From Diplocarpon mali (Eukaryota > Ascomycota > Leotiomycetes > Helotiales > Drepanopezizaceae), in NCBI GenBank assembly GCA_024741835.1, contig JAENRP010000088.1:90443-154442 (forward strand): 64,000 nt of DNA, given 5' to 3'. The position numbers were made by a program, and so were the translations under genes. Below, in pieces: positions 10,867 to 23,110 of the stretch. The notes beneath the pieces were generated by a model. The model made no database searches. It saw only the letters and a program-made list of their open reading frames with translations, and was not told the origin of the DNA. Within the stretch, counting starts at the first letter, position 1. The number at the start of each line of letters is the position of its first letter.

Positions 10867-11688
10867 TTTTCATAAGGTAGATTATGCGGCTGAACAGAAT
10901 TGGAGCAGATCCGTGAGGTGTATCAGGCTGCTTTCTTCATCGATGGCACAATGCTTCTTGGTTTTGGGACTGGGTTGCTGGTGCACAGCGCAGGAGATTC
11001 ACCCAAGACGCGATAGGCTGAAGGAGAAATATGTAGGCGAACCTCGCAAGCGTCGAGAGTCGATGCGGCCAGAGGGAATGTTGCAGATCGATCTTCATTG
11101 CATCAACAATCTTTCGAAGTCCAAGCCTCGCTTTCCTTAGCGTACAAAATTAGTCATCTACATCCCCGCAAAATTTAATCGGCCCTCGCTCTCTCACCAT
11201 CCACCTCCAAAACATTTCTCACAGATCACAACCACGACCACCAACGACGACAGCGCACCTACAGTTGGCGCGCAACTCCCTGCGAAAGTCGAAGGTGCTT
11301 GTGCGACACCGGAAAAACGCTCAACTCGTCGCCGCACACGCCGAAGCAATCAGCGGAAGTACTCGACTTGGAGGGTGGGGACAACAGGTCTCGGCGCACG
11401 ACGTTAACTCGATCTCTAAGCTGAAAAGCCAGGACAAAGACCAACTCTAGCGGTCTAAATAGCTTTACTTCGCGTCCTGCCTTGTCTTCTTCTGCCTGTT
11501 CCCATCAGATTCGCCATAGCTTGTTTGTAGAGCCGAGTTGTCGCGTGAGAAACGCGTACATATTTGCGCCCTTCTCTTTGAAATCCACTCCACACGACAC
11601 GGCAGAATCCCAATCCTGTAATCGATCGCTGTCTCCGAGACCCGTGAAGAGGCAAGAAGCCTATACTTCCCTCGGAACTTTCTTAAAC
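10867..11688. other. Bidirectional intergenic promoter region
   Basis: Separates two divergently transcribed nuclear-factor genes. It contains a CA/CT-rich leader-like stretch (11185-11260). No open frame resembles a gene. Confidence 0.5.
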
Positions 11689-14323
11689 ATGTCTGGTAAG
11701 CAGCCACAGTCTCCTCCCATCGGGCTACGAGGCATGAAACGGTACTATCACTCATTTTTGAAGCACCGCTAACGAATCCTCTTCTGCAGAGGAACCTCGA
11801 CGTTCCGTGCGCGCGACCAAGGGTCAGCACCCAAAGATGGAAGACCTGGACCAGACGCCCGAGCCGAAGAAGAAGGCTGCCAAAAGGTCGAAGAAAGCGC
11901 AGAAGGAGGAGGAAGAGGAGGAGCCAGAAGATGGCGCGGAGATCATCAGATGCGTATGTGGTGCAGTGGAAACCGGAGCCCATGACACGGAACCCTGGAT
12001 TGCCTGCGACGACTGCGACGCCTGGCAGCACAATGTATGTGTTGGCATCCCCATCCACAAGGAAGACATCCCCGAACACTATCAATGTGAGCAATGCAAT
12101 CCGGCCGCACACAAGGAGCTTTTGGAAGGATTGAAGCGCGGCATTCATCTTTGGGAGAAGCGCCGAAAAGCATACCAAAACAGCTTGAAAGAGGCAGCAG
12201 TGCAGGGAGACCCGAGGAAGAAGGGCAAGAAGAAGGGAAAACGAGCGAGTGAGCCCAAGAGCGAAACAAATGGGAAATCCAGTGCGCCTGCCACACCTGT
12301 CCCCGAGAAGACCAAAAAGGATGCAACGGCTTTGAGAGCTGGAAGTGCAAAGCGAAAAGTCCGAGACGAATCTCAGGATAAAGATTCTATCAAGGTCTGT
12401 CACTCTCAGTCACATACTCACGAACACTATAATGACACCCAACAGGAGCCAAAAGCAAAGGTTCTCAAGGTATCGGTCGCACATGTGTCCCCTCGTCAAG
12501 ACTCGCCACCTTCCGAGCTCCCAACCAAGATCTCCGAGATCATGGACAAGGTCAAGGCGGGAGGCGCGAAAATGTTCCTGAAGAATCTTTCCGTCACGGT
12601 GCAGACGGCCATTAGGGATGGAGTGTATGTGCTGGCTCCAAACGATACCGCGGAATCAAAAGCCGAACGTCTAGCCATCCAAGTCGCAGATGCGCTTGGG
12701 GAAGTACATCGTGAGGGAGACCCATTTTCCCGTCAGGCTCGGATGATCGGTGCGAACCTCAAGACTAATCAAGAGCTGACCAACAACCTCCTTGTGAGGA
12801 AGCTGTTACCGTTGAACCTGGCCATGATGAGCTCCGATGATATGCTCAGCAAGGAGTTGAAGCGGGAGGTCGATGAGCTCAAGGCGCGCAATGACAAGCA
12901 AGCGATTATGGTTACTGACGACGGCCCGCGGGTACGCCGTACTCACAAAGGCGAAGAGATCATTGAGAGCGACGACTTTGCTATGAGCAGCGATGTCACG
13001 ATGCCGACATCTCGAAGAAGAAGCATGCTGGACCGGAATGCCTCGATGGTGACTCGGTCACGAGAGAATTCCCCTGGAGATCAAGTGGAGCTACCTCAAG
13101 AAATAGACTCGTATCGATCCCAGGATGATATCCGAGGGAACGCAGCACCCCAGCTGGCTATCCAGACGAAGACGCCGCCGGCGAGAAAATCTTCGAAGGC
13201 AGACTTCGATATCCAGAAAGTCTTCTCTAGTGTCCAGGCCCAGTCTCCCACGACAACACAGCATGTCCGACGCGAGTCAACCAATACTGCACCGCCAGCC
13301 AATGGACCAGGCTTCGATCCCGAGATTGACAAGATGTTGCAGGATGATGACGGTGAATCCGACGCGTACTCACCAGTGGAGTTCCCTACCGACCCAGAGG
13401 TTATTTGGCAAGGATGCGTTACCATGGAATCCGTAGCTAGATTCCCCGCGACTGCGAAGTACGTCGCAGGCAAGCACCATGGTTCTCTTGAAGAGTGGGC
13501 CAAATACCTAACCAAAGACCTGAGGATTGCGGGGCGTATCGACCCGGACAAGGCGAACGAGTACCTCTGCGGCATGCGGTACAGCCCCCCAACTGATGTT
13601 GTGGTTGTTGAAATCATCCCATCTGGCGAAGCAGCCAGTAACTCTTTCCAAGATCTGTACAACTACTTCCAAAGCCGGAGGCGATACGGTGTCTTGACCA
13701 ACAAAGGCCTGGGCAATATCCGCGATACGTATCTGGTTCCCGTTCCACCAAATCCCGGAAACCTACCTGACTTTATCACCAATCTTGAAGCCCACCAGGT
13801 CCCTGAAGAGCGTAACGAGCCCATCCTTCTCGTCACTCTTGTCATCCGCAACGAATGTCACCCTGTCCCCGAACAGTCCCATGGTAGCGCCTCAGGTGAC
13901 GTCACCCAGTCACCTTCGCTGATGGGCCATCCTCAACGACAGATGTCCATCTCGGGCACAGGCCCTTCAATGTCGCCCATCAACCCGCAAAGCTCCCTCT
14001 CGACGCCTCCCATGCCGCAACAGTCGTTCCAGCCACCGTTGCCGATTCCGGCTGACGATGCATACCTCGCTCAACAAGCCGATGAGCAGCTGAGGCGTGA
14101 TCAAGCGGAAGGGGAGAAGGTCGCGATCGACATACTAGGTCGTTACAGTAGCTCGCCCACCGTGGCTTTCTTGATGCCACAAGCTTTCCAGATGAGGCCG
14201 GTTGAGTGGCAGCTTATTCGGGGCATTCTGGAGGAAGACGAGAATTCTCGGGTAGACCTACAGCACCTGAGCCAAGTATTGGAGCTCAGGATGCAGACTA
14301 TTCCGCCGCCGCCGCTGCAGTAA
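11689..14323 (+). CDS. BYE1: BYE1-like transcription elongation regulator (PHD, TFIIS central, SPOC)
   Basis: Predicted 829-residue nuclear protein that binds RNA polymerase II and histone H3 tails during early elongation. A PHD finger (RCVCGAVETG ... WIACDDCDAWQHNVCVGI ... YQCEQCNP) lies near residues 47-100, a TFIIS-like central domain near 215-345 (AIRDGVYVLAPNDTAESKAE to DMLSKELKREVDELKARND), and a SPOC domain near 510-650 (VIWQGCVTMESVARFPATA to EPILLVTLVIRN), followed by a Pro/Gln-rich tail. Three exons: 11689-11695 (only ATGTCTG), 11790-12394 and 12446-14323. The tiny first exon restores MSEEPRRSVRATKG. The 51-bp second intron has no stop and keeps phase, so an automated model would likely retain it. 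Confidence 0.9.
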
Positions 14324-15293
14324 AGTGTCAGCACCGGGCGCGCTTTTCCTTACGGGACACATGGGGGGGGTGGGTGGTGTGGGTGGAGTACTGGCTGATT
14401 AACACCATGTATGTGGTCCAGGCACAGGTTGCGATTTTCCTTCTCGTTGGCCGTTCTCAGTATACGAAAAAGATAAAACACAGATCAGTTTACAGAATGG
14501 GGTGAGTTTGGTGCTGGGCTACGCGGCGGGCGTCTTAACGATACCAAAATACGACATTCATGACCTAGCTGGATAGATAGTTTGATCGGATCAGTAGTTT
14601 CCTTTTTCCTTCCTTTTCTTTCGCTTCCTGAACTAGTTACAAACGTTTGACATGGTGTGTTGGTGAGAGATACGAAATGACATAGCACGAAAGCCCGACT
14701 GATGTGCTGTATCTACGGCTACCTCTGCTACCACTGTGCCGTGAGTCCCCGCTTCCGTGCCGCAAGCAAGCGAAGAAAATGGACCGAACGACAAGGGGTC
14801 GCTTAGCAGGTAAATAAATAAACCCCTGGATCGCGTGTGGTCGGTGTCTCGGCACCCAGCGCCTGCCGAACACTCGACGGCGTCTTCCTACCTACCTCGT
14901 GCCTGCCTGTGCCAGGTCAGATCCTTCCATCGAGAACCTGCCGCATCGGGAAGGTGTTGGTTCGTCTCCTTCCTTGACTCTTCGATACCGGCGGCATGTT
15001 TCTCCGGATCGGCGCAAATCGAGCTGCTCTACCTTGCTCGTGAGCACAGGTAAAGAATGAGGTCCTCGTCGCCTCGTCGTGATGCTTGTGAATCATCGAT
15101 TTGTGCCACGCATGTAACGTTGCGACGACACTCAGAACTCCGCCCCTTTCTATACTTCTCTATCCTTTCATGTTATAGCCTCTTCTCTCCATCCCCTCAC
15201 ATACACCTAAATTCTACCTGTCCTATCTCTACAGCTCCTCGCTTTCCTGCGCCCTCCCCCCCCAACTTCTCTCGCAGTATACTACCATCGACA
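14324..15293. other. Intergenic; upstream region of CYP505
   Basis: BYE1 3' region and the P450 promoter. It includes a G run with GGGTGGGTGGTGTGGGTGG at about 14365-14385 and a CT-rich leader just before the P450 start (15130-15290). No gene is seen. Confidence 0.5.
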
Positions 15294-18200
15294 ATGACAG
15301 AACCAATCCCCGGCCCGCCAGGCCTCCCGCTACTGGGCAATATCAATGATCTCGACCCAGCACACTCCATGGCCAGTCTGGGGAACCTGGCAGACACCTA
15401 TGGTAAGCCTCCCCCAGCTTCCCCATTTCATTCTATGCTAACCCAGATTTCCCAGGCCCAATCTTCAAACTGACACTCGGTGGCAGTGAGAGGCTCTTCG
15501 TCTCAACCCACGAGCTGATGAACGAACTCTGCGACGAGAAGCGCTTCTCGAAAATGGTCTCGGGCGCTCTGGAGCAGATCCGCAACGGTGTCAGCGATGG
15601 GCTGTTTACGGCGCACACAGGAGAGCACAATTGGGCTGTTGCGCATAGGGTACTCATGCCAGGTGCGCGCGTACAGAGGGGAGAGGGGTGGGATGCTGGC
15701 TGATGGACTACTGTGTAGCCTTTGGGCCGATTGCCATACGTGGCATGTTCGACGAGATGCACGATATAGCCTCGCAGCTAGTGGTCAAGTGGGCGAGGTT
15801 CGGGCCCAAGGAGAGGATTAATGTCCCAGAGGACTTCACGAGATTGACGCTGGACTCGATTGCCCTGTAGGTCTCGCGCCGGAAATGTATCCTGGGTGAC
15901 GTGCTGGGTTGACAGATGCAGCTGTGCGATGGATACCAGATTCAACAGCTTCTACCATGAAGAGATGCACCCCTTTGTTGACGCCATGGTGGGTTTGCTG
16001 GCAGAGTCCGCGGCAAGGGCACGGCGGCCAGCCGTTGCCAACTATTTTTTCCGCTCCGCTCAGCTGAAGTATGACTCTGATATTGCGCTTTTGAAGAAAG
16101 TGGCTGCAGAAGTCGTTGCTGCGAGGAGGTCGAATCCGAATGACAAGAAGGATCTGCTGAATGCCATGGTTAATGGGAGGGATCCAAAGACTGGAGAAGG
16201 TCTCACGGAGGAGAGTATCCTGAATAACATGATCACATTTCTGATTGCAGGTAAGTGCTCAGGCCTACATGCTAGGAGCGCGCTGACTGGTACAGGCCAC
16301 GAGACGACCAGCGGCCTTCTTTCCTTTTTGTTTTATTTTCTTCTCAAAAACCCAGCAGCGTACCAAGCTGCTCAACGTCAAGTCGACGAGGTCATTGGCC
16401 GAGGTGCGATTACAGTCGAGCATATGTCCAGATTGCCATATATCGAAGCATGTCTCCGCGAAACGTTGAGACTGACGCCGACGGCACCAGCATTCACTCT
16501 GGAGGCTCGCAAGGACGGACCAGACGAGAACATCATACTCGGCGGGAAATACGAGATCAAAAAAGGTCAAGCTATCTTCGTCCTCCTGAACCAAATCCAC
16601 ACAGACCCTGCGGTGTTTGGAGAAGATGCCCAAGCCTTCAAGCCTGAGCGGATGCTCGATGAGCCGTTTTCAAAGTTACCGAGGAACAGCTGGAAGCCAT
16701 TCGGGAACGGTGTGCGTGGCTGTATTGGCCGGCCTTTTGCGTGGCAGGAAGCCATTCTGACTACCGCGATGCTTCTTCAAACATTCAACTTCCGCTTCGA
16801 TGATCCGAGCTATCAGCTTGCCGTCAAGCAGACTTTGACGGTAAAGCCCGAGAATTTCTTCATGCACGCTTCTCTCCGAGATCATATGGATCCTGTCTAC
16901 CTCGAAAAGATGCTGCAAGGTGATTCCTCGAAAGGGCAGCCCGTTGAGAGAGAGCGGAGTGCTGAGGCATCTGTGTCTGGGAAGCCTAAGAAGCCAATGA
17001 AGATCCTATATGGTTCAAACGCTGGGACCTGTGAATCTCTAGCTCAGAGCTTAGCGAGGGTTGCTTCTGGTAGGGGATACCACGCGCAAGTTGACCCGCT
17101 GGATACTGCCGTCGACAAGATACCAAAAAATCAGCCTGTAGTGCTTCTCTCGTCAAGTTACGAAGGCCAGCCTCCGGATAACGCCGCGCACTTTTTTGAG
17201 TGGCTGCAGAACTTGGAGGGCTCGGATAAGCTGGAGGGCGTCAAGTATGCGGTGTTTGGATGTGGCAATCGTGAGTGGCTCAGGGAATATCGATAATGAA
17301 GCTAACGGATGCCAGATGACTGGGTTTCGACTTTCCACAGAGTTCCCAGGCTCCTCAATACCGGTTTCGAGGAGCATGGTGCGTCGAAGATCGCGGAAAT
17401 GGGGCTTGGTGACGTTGCAGCTGGTGATATCTTCAACGAATTCGACCGATGGCAGGATGAGCATCTCTGGCCCGCACTTGGAGGAGATGTCAATGCCGAG
17501 GAAGAAACTGGCCTGCAACTCGACGTCGATACTAGCTCTCGGCGGACAAAGCTACGACAGGACGTCAAGGAGGCCGTTGTCATAAGCAACGAAGTCCTGA
17601 CCAAGGAGGGAGTTCCTGAGAAGCGCCACGTCGTCTTGAACCTACCTACCGGGATGACATACAAGGCTGGGGATTATCTTGCCGTGCTACCTATGAATAA
17701 TCCCAAGAACATCCGCCGTGTTCTGAAGTGGTCTCATCTGCCCTGGGATACAGTGCTGACCATCAAGGATGGCACAAATACTACTCTTCCTACGGGCCAC
17801 CCAATTTCTGCGATGGATATATTGGGCATGTATGTTGAGCTCAGCCAGCCTGCAACTAAAAAGGTATGCACTGCATCACCTGGGGCTCTTACATTGTACT
17901 AACAAACGTAAGAACATTGCACGCATAGCCGCTTCGTGTCCCGATGAGAGCGTACGAGCCGAGATCCTAGATCTTGCCGGGGCACATTTCGAAGAAGAGA
18001 TACTTAACAAACGCCGCTCGCCACTCGACATCTTAGAAGAGTACCCCTCCGCTGCCCTTCCCCTCGGGGACTTTCTAGCCATGCTCCCACCCATGCGCAT
18101 CCGACAATACTCCATCTCCTCGTCTCCGCTCGCCGACCCTACGACCGCCACGCTAACCTGGTCTGTCCTCGACACGCCATCCAAAGCCGCAGGCTCCAAG

Positions 18201-18788
18201 CGCTTCCTCGGCGTAGCTTCGAACTACCTCTCTAGTCTGGAAGAAGGTGACCGCATCCACGTCGCCGTCAAGCCCAGCCACGGCACCTTCCACCCCCCTG
18301 CCGATATCGAGAACACGCCCATCATCATGTTCTGCGCCGGCACAGGCCTCGCTCCTTTCCGCGGCTTTGTGCAGGAACGAGCCATCCAGATGCGCGGAGG
18401 GCGCAAGCTAGCCCCCGCATACCTATTCATCGGATGCGTCTCTCCTTCCAGCGACGTGCTCTTCAGCAGCGAGCTGTCCCAGTGGGAGAACGACGGCGTC
18501 GTGAGTCTCTTCTATGCGTTCTCCAAGGCTAGCGAAAATAGCAAGGGCTGTCGATATGTGCAGGACCGGCTGTGGGAAGAGCGCGAGCAGATGGTGCAGG
18601 TTTTCAACCAAGGTGCGCATTTGTATGTCTGCGGCAGCTCCCAGGTGGGCGAGGGCGTGGCCGGGGTCACGAAGAGGATCTACAAGGAGGCTGCTGAGGC
18701 GGTCGGCAAGGTGAAGACGGACGAGGAGGTGGAGGTGTGGTGGGAGGCGATTAAGGGGGAGAGGTTTGCCAGCGATGTTTTCGCTTAG
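15294..18788 (+). CDS. CYP505-type self-sufficient P450/P450-reductase fusion (fatty-acid hydroxylase)
   Basis: Single polypeptide of 1,065 residues joining a P450 haem domain to its NADPH reductase, as in P450foxy and bacterial P450 BM3; the family hydroxylates fatty acids near the omega end. Seen: proline-rich start [13 protein letters not shown]-helix FLIAGHETTSG, ExxR in CLRETLRL, haem loop [11 protein letters not shown] with ligand Cys409, FMN motif [17 protein letters not shown] motif [10 protein letters not shown] and NADPH motif [18 protein letters not shown]. Seven exons: 15294-15402, 15456-15662, 15719-15866, 15916-16250, 16296-17270, 17316-17863 and 17913-18788. All phases close and restore [11 protein letters not shown] and [13 protein letters not shown]. 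Intron 4 (45 bp) is stop-free and in phase; intron 6 ends in AAG after TACTAAC. No cluster partners are visible. Confidence 0.93.
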
Positions 18789-19240
18789 CTTAGCGAGGGG
18801 GAAGAGGGTGCCTGGTATCACAAGGCAGTATCGCGTGTGGCACTATTGGCGTTGGCTGCTGATGGATAGAAAAATTAGAGGCTCTCATCTCTGCTAGAAT
18901 CTCGAATATTTGCTTCTCTGCATTTTTGTCGGGTCTGTCTGTATCCACAGACATACACATCAATGGTTTGAAATCTTAGTTGACGGGAGAGTAAATCCGA
19001 AGCGGAAAAGAAGCACCCGTAAGCACTGCCACCAGACACATTTCTCTTCTTACAGCTCTTGAGTCATTGACCGTTTGCTACCAGTCTCCACTTGCCGACA
19101 CCGCCACCCCATCTCTTGCTTGGTGTAGATAGAGGATCTACCGTGCGCTTCGCTATTTCGCAGCGCTTAGCATCTCGACTGCTTGCCTCCGCGGCGTCCA
19201 GCTCCCAGGCCCCGACGGCCCGATCAGAGCCCTCCAGTCC
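18789..19240. other. Intergenic between CYP505 and pseudogene
   Basis: P450 3' region running into the decayed end of the FAD oxidase. No gene or RNA is seen. Confidence 0.5.
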
Positions 19241-21009
19241 TCATCTACACTTTGAAGTGCCCCGGCTGTAGCCTGGAGAAGACGCCTGCAGGGCCTCTGG
19301 ACCGCGTGATGCCGAGCGGGTTGCCGCCGCTCTTCTGGAACGAGATCTCGTCGAGTTTGATGGGCGGCAGCACCACGCTGGGCCGGACGCCTCAGATGTG
19401 CCGGATGGCCTTGACTTCCTCGACCATTTTGTGTTGGATTTGCTGGGAGAGGGTGGTGGAGGGCGTGAATGTCGACCAGTTGGTTGTTTTCTGGTTAGGT
19501 CTGTGCTCTGTCCCAGCATGGGTGTTTGCTCATTGCATGCCTTTTTATTCCAGTCAGCTTTGGGAATTTTCTTCTTTCTTTCTTTTTATTTCCTTTTTTT
19601 TTCTTTTCTTTTTTTCTTTTCCTAGTAGTGAAAGGTTCGGGATCTATCTTGGACTAAGCTTAGACACAGACGCGAGACGTGCTTAAAGAACTGACTTTTG
19701 GATTTGTCATAAAGAATGCAAGAGGAGATTCTCGTCCTTTGGATTCTAATAAACAGTCTTCCAACTCGCTTCTGAGAGGTTGCAAATCTTGTGCGACAAG
19801 AATGCCAACAGGGCACTGAAATTCTAAAGTACAGGCGTATCGGTGATGGGCTTGCTGTAGACTGGCAGTGAAGCAGACCCAGACGTCTCCCTCCGTCGTT
19901 CAGGCCAGACTTGAGAAGAAGTGGGAGAGCTTATCGGTCTGCTCGGCCATCACAAGGCTGTGGAGCGTGGTCGCGTAAGCTTCGCTCCTGACACAGCAGC
20001 CAAGCAGGCAGACGGCTCTGATCAGTGATCTGCTTATAGCATTCTTGATACTCGTGGCTGTGAGCGAGGAGGGTTGGGTGGGGATCTGGAGTTGGGATTT
20101 GCGGCAAGCGATACCTGACAGATCGACGACAGCACAGCTTTCGCCGGCAGAGATGGGCTTCTGGGGGACGGATTTCCATGTCGAAATGCGTCACGATGCC
20201 GAAGTTGTTGCCAGCTCCTCTCAGGGCGAATTGAAAATCGGGAATGATTCTTGGTTGACGTGCGCGACGGCGCCGTTTGCAAGGACAACCTATTGACCGG
20301 TGAGCAGGAAGCCTTCAGCTTATTCTGCCACGCATAGATAGGTACGAGACGTACTTCATAGTTCCGCGCCTGATCTGCTGCCCAGCTATACTGCCTCGAA
20401 ACAAAACTAATGACACCTAAGAAGATCATCAGCCAATATCATAGAGTCTGACCTCCCATCACAAACCCGTCCACCCCCACCTCACAGTTCCTCCCGCCAG
20501 CAACAGTCCTACCCAGCACCTCCAGACTCGCAAACACCTTCTTCTACCTGTTTCCGCCTAATCCCAGCAGCCTTCAAGTCCTCGGGATCATCTACATCGT
20601 CGATCCTTCCCAGGTCTAAGGAAATCCCGCCAAGGGCATTCCGAGCACCCTTGCTAAAGACATGGCCTGCGGATTTGACGGCGGATATACAGAAATGCTG
20701 AGAGATAATGGAAATCGCCTGCGCTGCTTCCGAGGGCGAGTCAGGTCTCGCTACTAAGACTGGTATCATGTCTTGCTGGGAAGCCGGGAGGAAGGATTCT
20801 TCGAAACCGGGTAGAGGTGACCGTGGCTCATAGAAGACTGGATCACCCAGTTTTTCGACCAGAGCCAGACGCTGGCTTGTGTAAGTAATGGGATCTAAAC
20901 TGTGGTAGGAGATATGCAGTATCATGGCAATCTGAATCGATCTCTCGCTAGATGATTGGAATCTGACGCTCTGACTGAACTGCAGCTGCGATTGCTTGCG
21001 AAAGAGCAA
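19241..21009 (-). pseudogene. Decayed FAD-linked oxidoreductase (FAD_binding_4/BBE type)
   Basis: Fragments in several minus-strand frames line up, in order, with fungal FAD-dependent oxidases. Up to 20509 one frame gives ISAVKSAGHVFSKGARN and LGGISLDLGRIDDV (PCMH FAD fold). Then a frame change and an apparent deletion remove the usual GNRW segment. The next frame gives FASLEVLGRTVAGGRN and VDGFVMGG, then NYEVVLANGAV after a plausible 65-bp intron. A missing base near 20240 breaks the frame just before RGAGNNFGIVTHFDMEIRP. After about 20050 homology fades; near 19250-19490 a C-terminal piece reappears (TLSQQIQHKMVEEVKAIR, VVLPPIKLDEI, SGGNPLGI) with a stop at 19392-19394. Several independent lesions argue for true decay rather than read error. 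Confidence 0.8.
19563..19621. repeat. T-rich polypyrimidine tract
   Basis: Low-complexity run of T with scattered C on the plus strand, lying between C-terminal and core fragments of the FAD oxidase pseudogene. Confidence 0.8.
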
Positions 21010-23110
21010 AGGCCAAGGTAAAACTCTTTGATATGGCGCAATTCGGCGGATTCTTCTTATCTTCGGAACGCGCTCGATGCCGCAACTCTGGATGTATTCA
21101 AGGAAATTTCTCGCAAAAATAGGACTACGGCTTATTTGTCCTGATGATAGTCAGTCTGCTCTCAAAGAGAAGAGCCAACGGCTTGGGATTGTAAATCTCG
21201 AGAGCCGTAAATATTGAGCTGCTGCTAAGATGGATATATCTTGTGCTAACGGTAGTCAGCCTGCAGCGATTGAATCCCTTCTTCAGGTTTTGGAGGTTGT
21301 CGAACGTCGAGGAAAAGCGGGCCAGAGTCTCGGTTAGCTAGTGTTGATATTCCGACATGTTGATACCAGATTCCTACCTGGACGGACTGATTAAGCGCTG
21401 ATTGATGAAAGCGGAGACCTTGCAGAGCTCTTCAATGATTCCTGTCTTCGAGCACATGCACTATCGAGTTCGCTCATTCTGATTCTATTGAGAACAACAA
21501 ACGCGTCGGGAAACACGTGATACCCCTGAAGCCCACTCGCTTGTCAGACAAACGTCATCTCAGAGATCGAACGGCTGAAAACCAGCTCCGAGGATCGGGA
21601 ATAGCGATAATGTGTCAAGGTAAGTGTCTGGGCTTTTCTATGCATTTGGCATGTTCATATTCAATCCCAAGATACACGCCTGTTTCTCGAATTGCGCAAC
21701 TGTGAAGCTCGCTCAACCGAAATGAGTATAGCTTCTGCACTTCTAAGCGTCTCATCTCAACTTACCAGGCCTGCGGTACTCGAATGAGACCTGCAGCTGT
21801 GCCCTGCTATGTTGTTTGAAAGCACCAGTCATGATTAATGATAAGGTAAAAGGGTAGTCATATTCCTAGCCTAGGTTCATCGAGCATAAGATTGAGGCGA
21901 GCAGGGGTTTAAGCATGTATAGTAAATGACGATGAATATAAGGAAGAACTGAACTAGGGAGTCTGTTCGCAATGGCATAAGAGCCCTATTCCTAGACTTG
22001 GCCGGTAACATGTAGAGAATACGTTCCACTAAAATACACGATTACAGATTACCAACTACACAACAATCCATCAAAGCCTAGGTTTTTCCTAAACCAGTGC
22101 GCTACTTTCGATTCCAACGGTCGACGCAATCTTACTTGAGGAATCGACAATCACAACTCCGAAAGAGCTCGATAATAGCAACTGTACGTTCTTCTGCGAT
22201 GTGCCTTGTTCCCGACGGGATGCCGATAGTGGCCCTCGGTCCTTGGCAAGGGAAAATTACCCATCGGCATTGCAATGCTTACCATCAGAAGTCAGCAGCT
22301 CTTCCAATAGCAAAGCAACCCTTCCAAGATTCGAGCTTTTCCACTGTCCAAGCTCTTCCAACAGCCACCTCAGGCGCGGTGAACTTCGTCAGCAAGTCTA
22401 TCGCATGCTGCCCTTCGTAAGTAAATAAGAGACTTCTTGCAATTTGAAGTCATACCAATTTCCCCTACGACTATAGATACATCGAGTCGAGTACAGACCG
22501 AAGATTTACATCGACGGCCACATCCGAATCCCTCGCCCCAGAAGGGTCGTGGTCGGATCCGGCAACTGAAAATCTCGGGTCGGCATAAGACCATCACAAT
22601 ACCCACAACCGTACTGAAATTTGAACTGCATGAATTGTCAACTTAGGCGAGCAGGCAGCGCGAAGACTGGGCCCAAAACTGATAGAGGAGAAAGCCAATC
22701 GAAGAAGACAACTGCACACTACTTGTACATAAACAACAGCAACGGACGAAAGCCCATCATGAGGATAAGCTATTAAGTAAGCATTTCTGGCCATTGGCAC
22801 TTATAAATATCAGGCCTAAGTCGTCATGGTCCAAGCGAGAAAGCAATACATCTGAGCCGTTCAAACAGCTTTCCTCTTCGCGGGAGCTTCGGGTGGCTGC
22901 AAAAATGTAACAACTGGCTGGGTGTTCGGCAATTCTGGCTTTCGAAATCATCGCAGCGCTAACGTGGCAAAAAGTCTAATAAGATAGCAAAATCGACTTC
23001 GATTTTATAGCTGGCTCTAGGTAAGGTAAAGCAGCGAGCGACCAAAAAGCTCGCAAAATTTTCAGGTGGGAGGGGGGATGGGGGTATCAATCAGCTTCCA
23101 TTCCGTCCGT
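21010..23110. other. Gene-poor intergenic region
   Basis: About 2.1 kb, AT-leaning, with only short frames that look random. One AACACGTGAT element occurs at 21512-21521. No gene, RNA or clear repeat is seen; degraded mobile DNA is possible but not demonstrable here. Confidence 0.5.

Noticed and set aside
111..18788. Terpenoid gene cluster joining the UbiA-like gene, the P450 and the FAD oxidase
   Set aside because: The genes are separated by unrelated housekeeping genes (ZNF830-like, BYE1) and wall enzymes; no synthase or transporter cluster is present.
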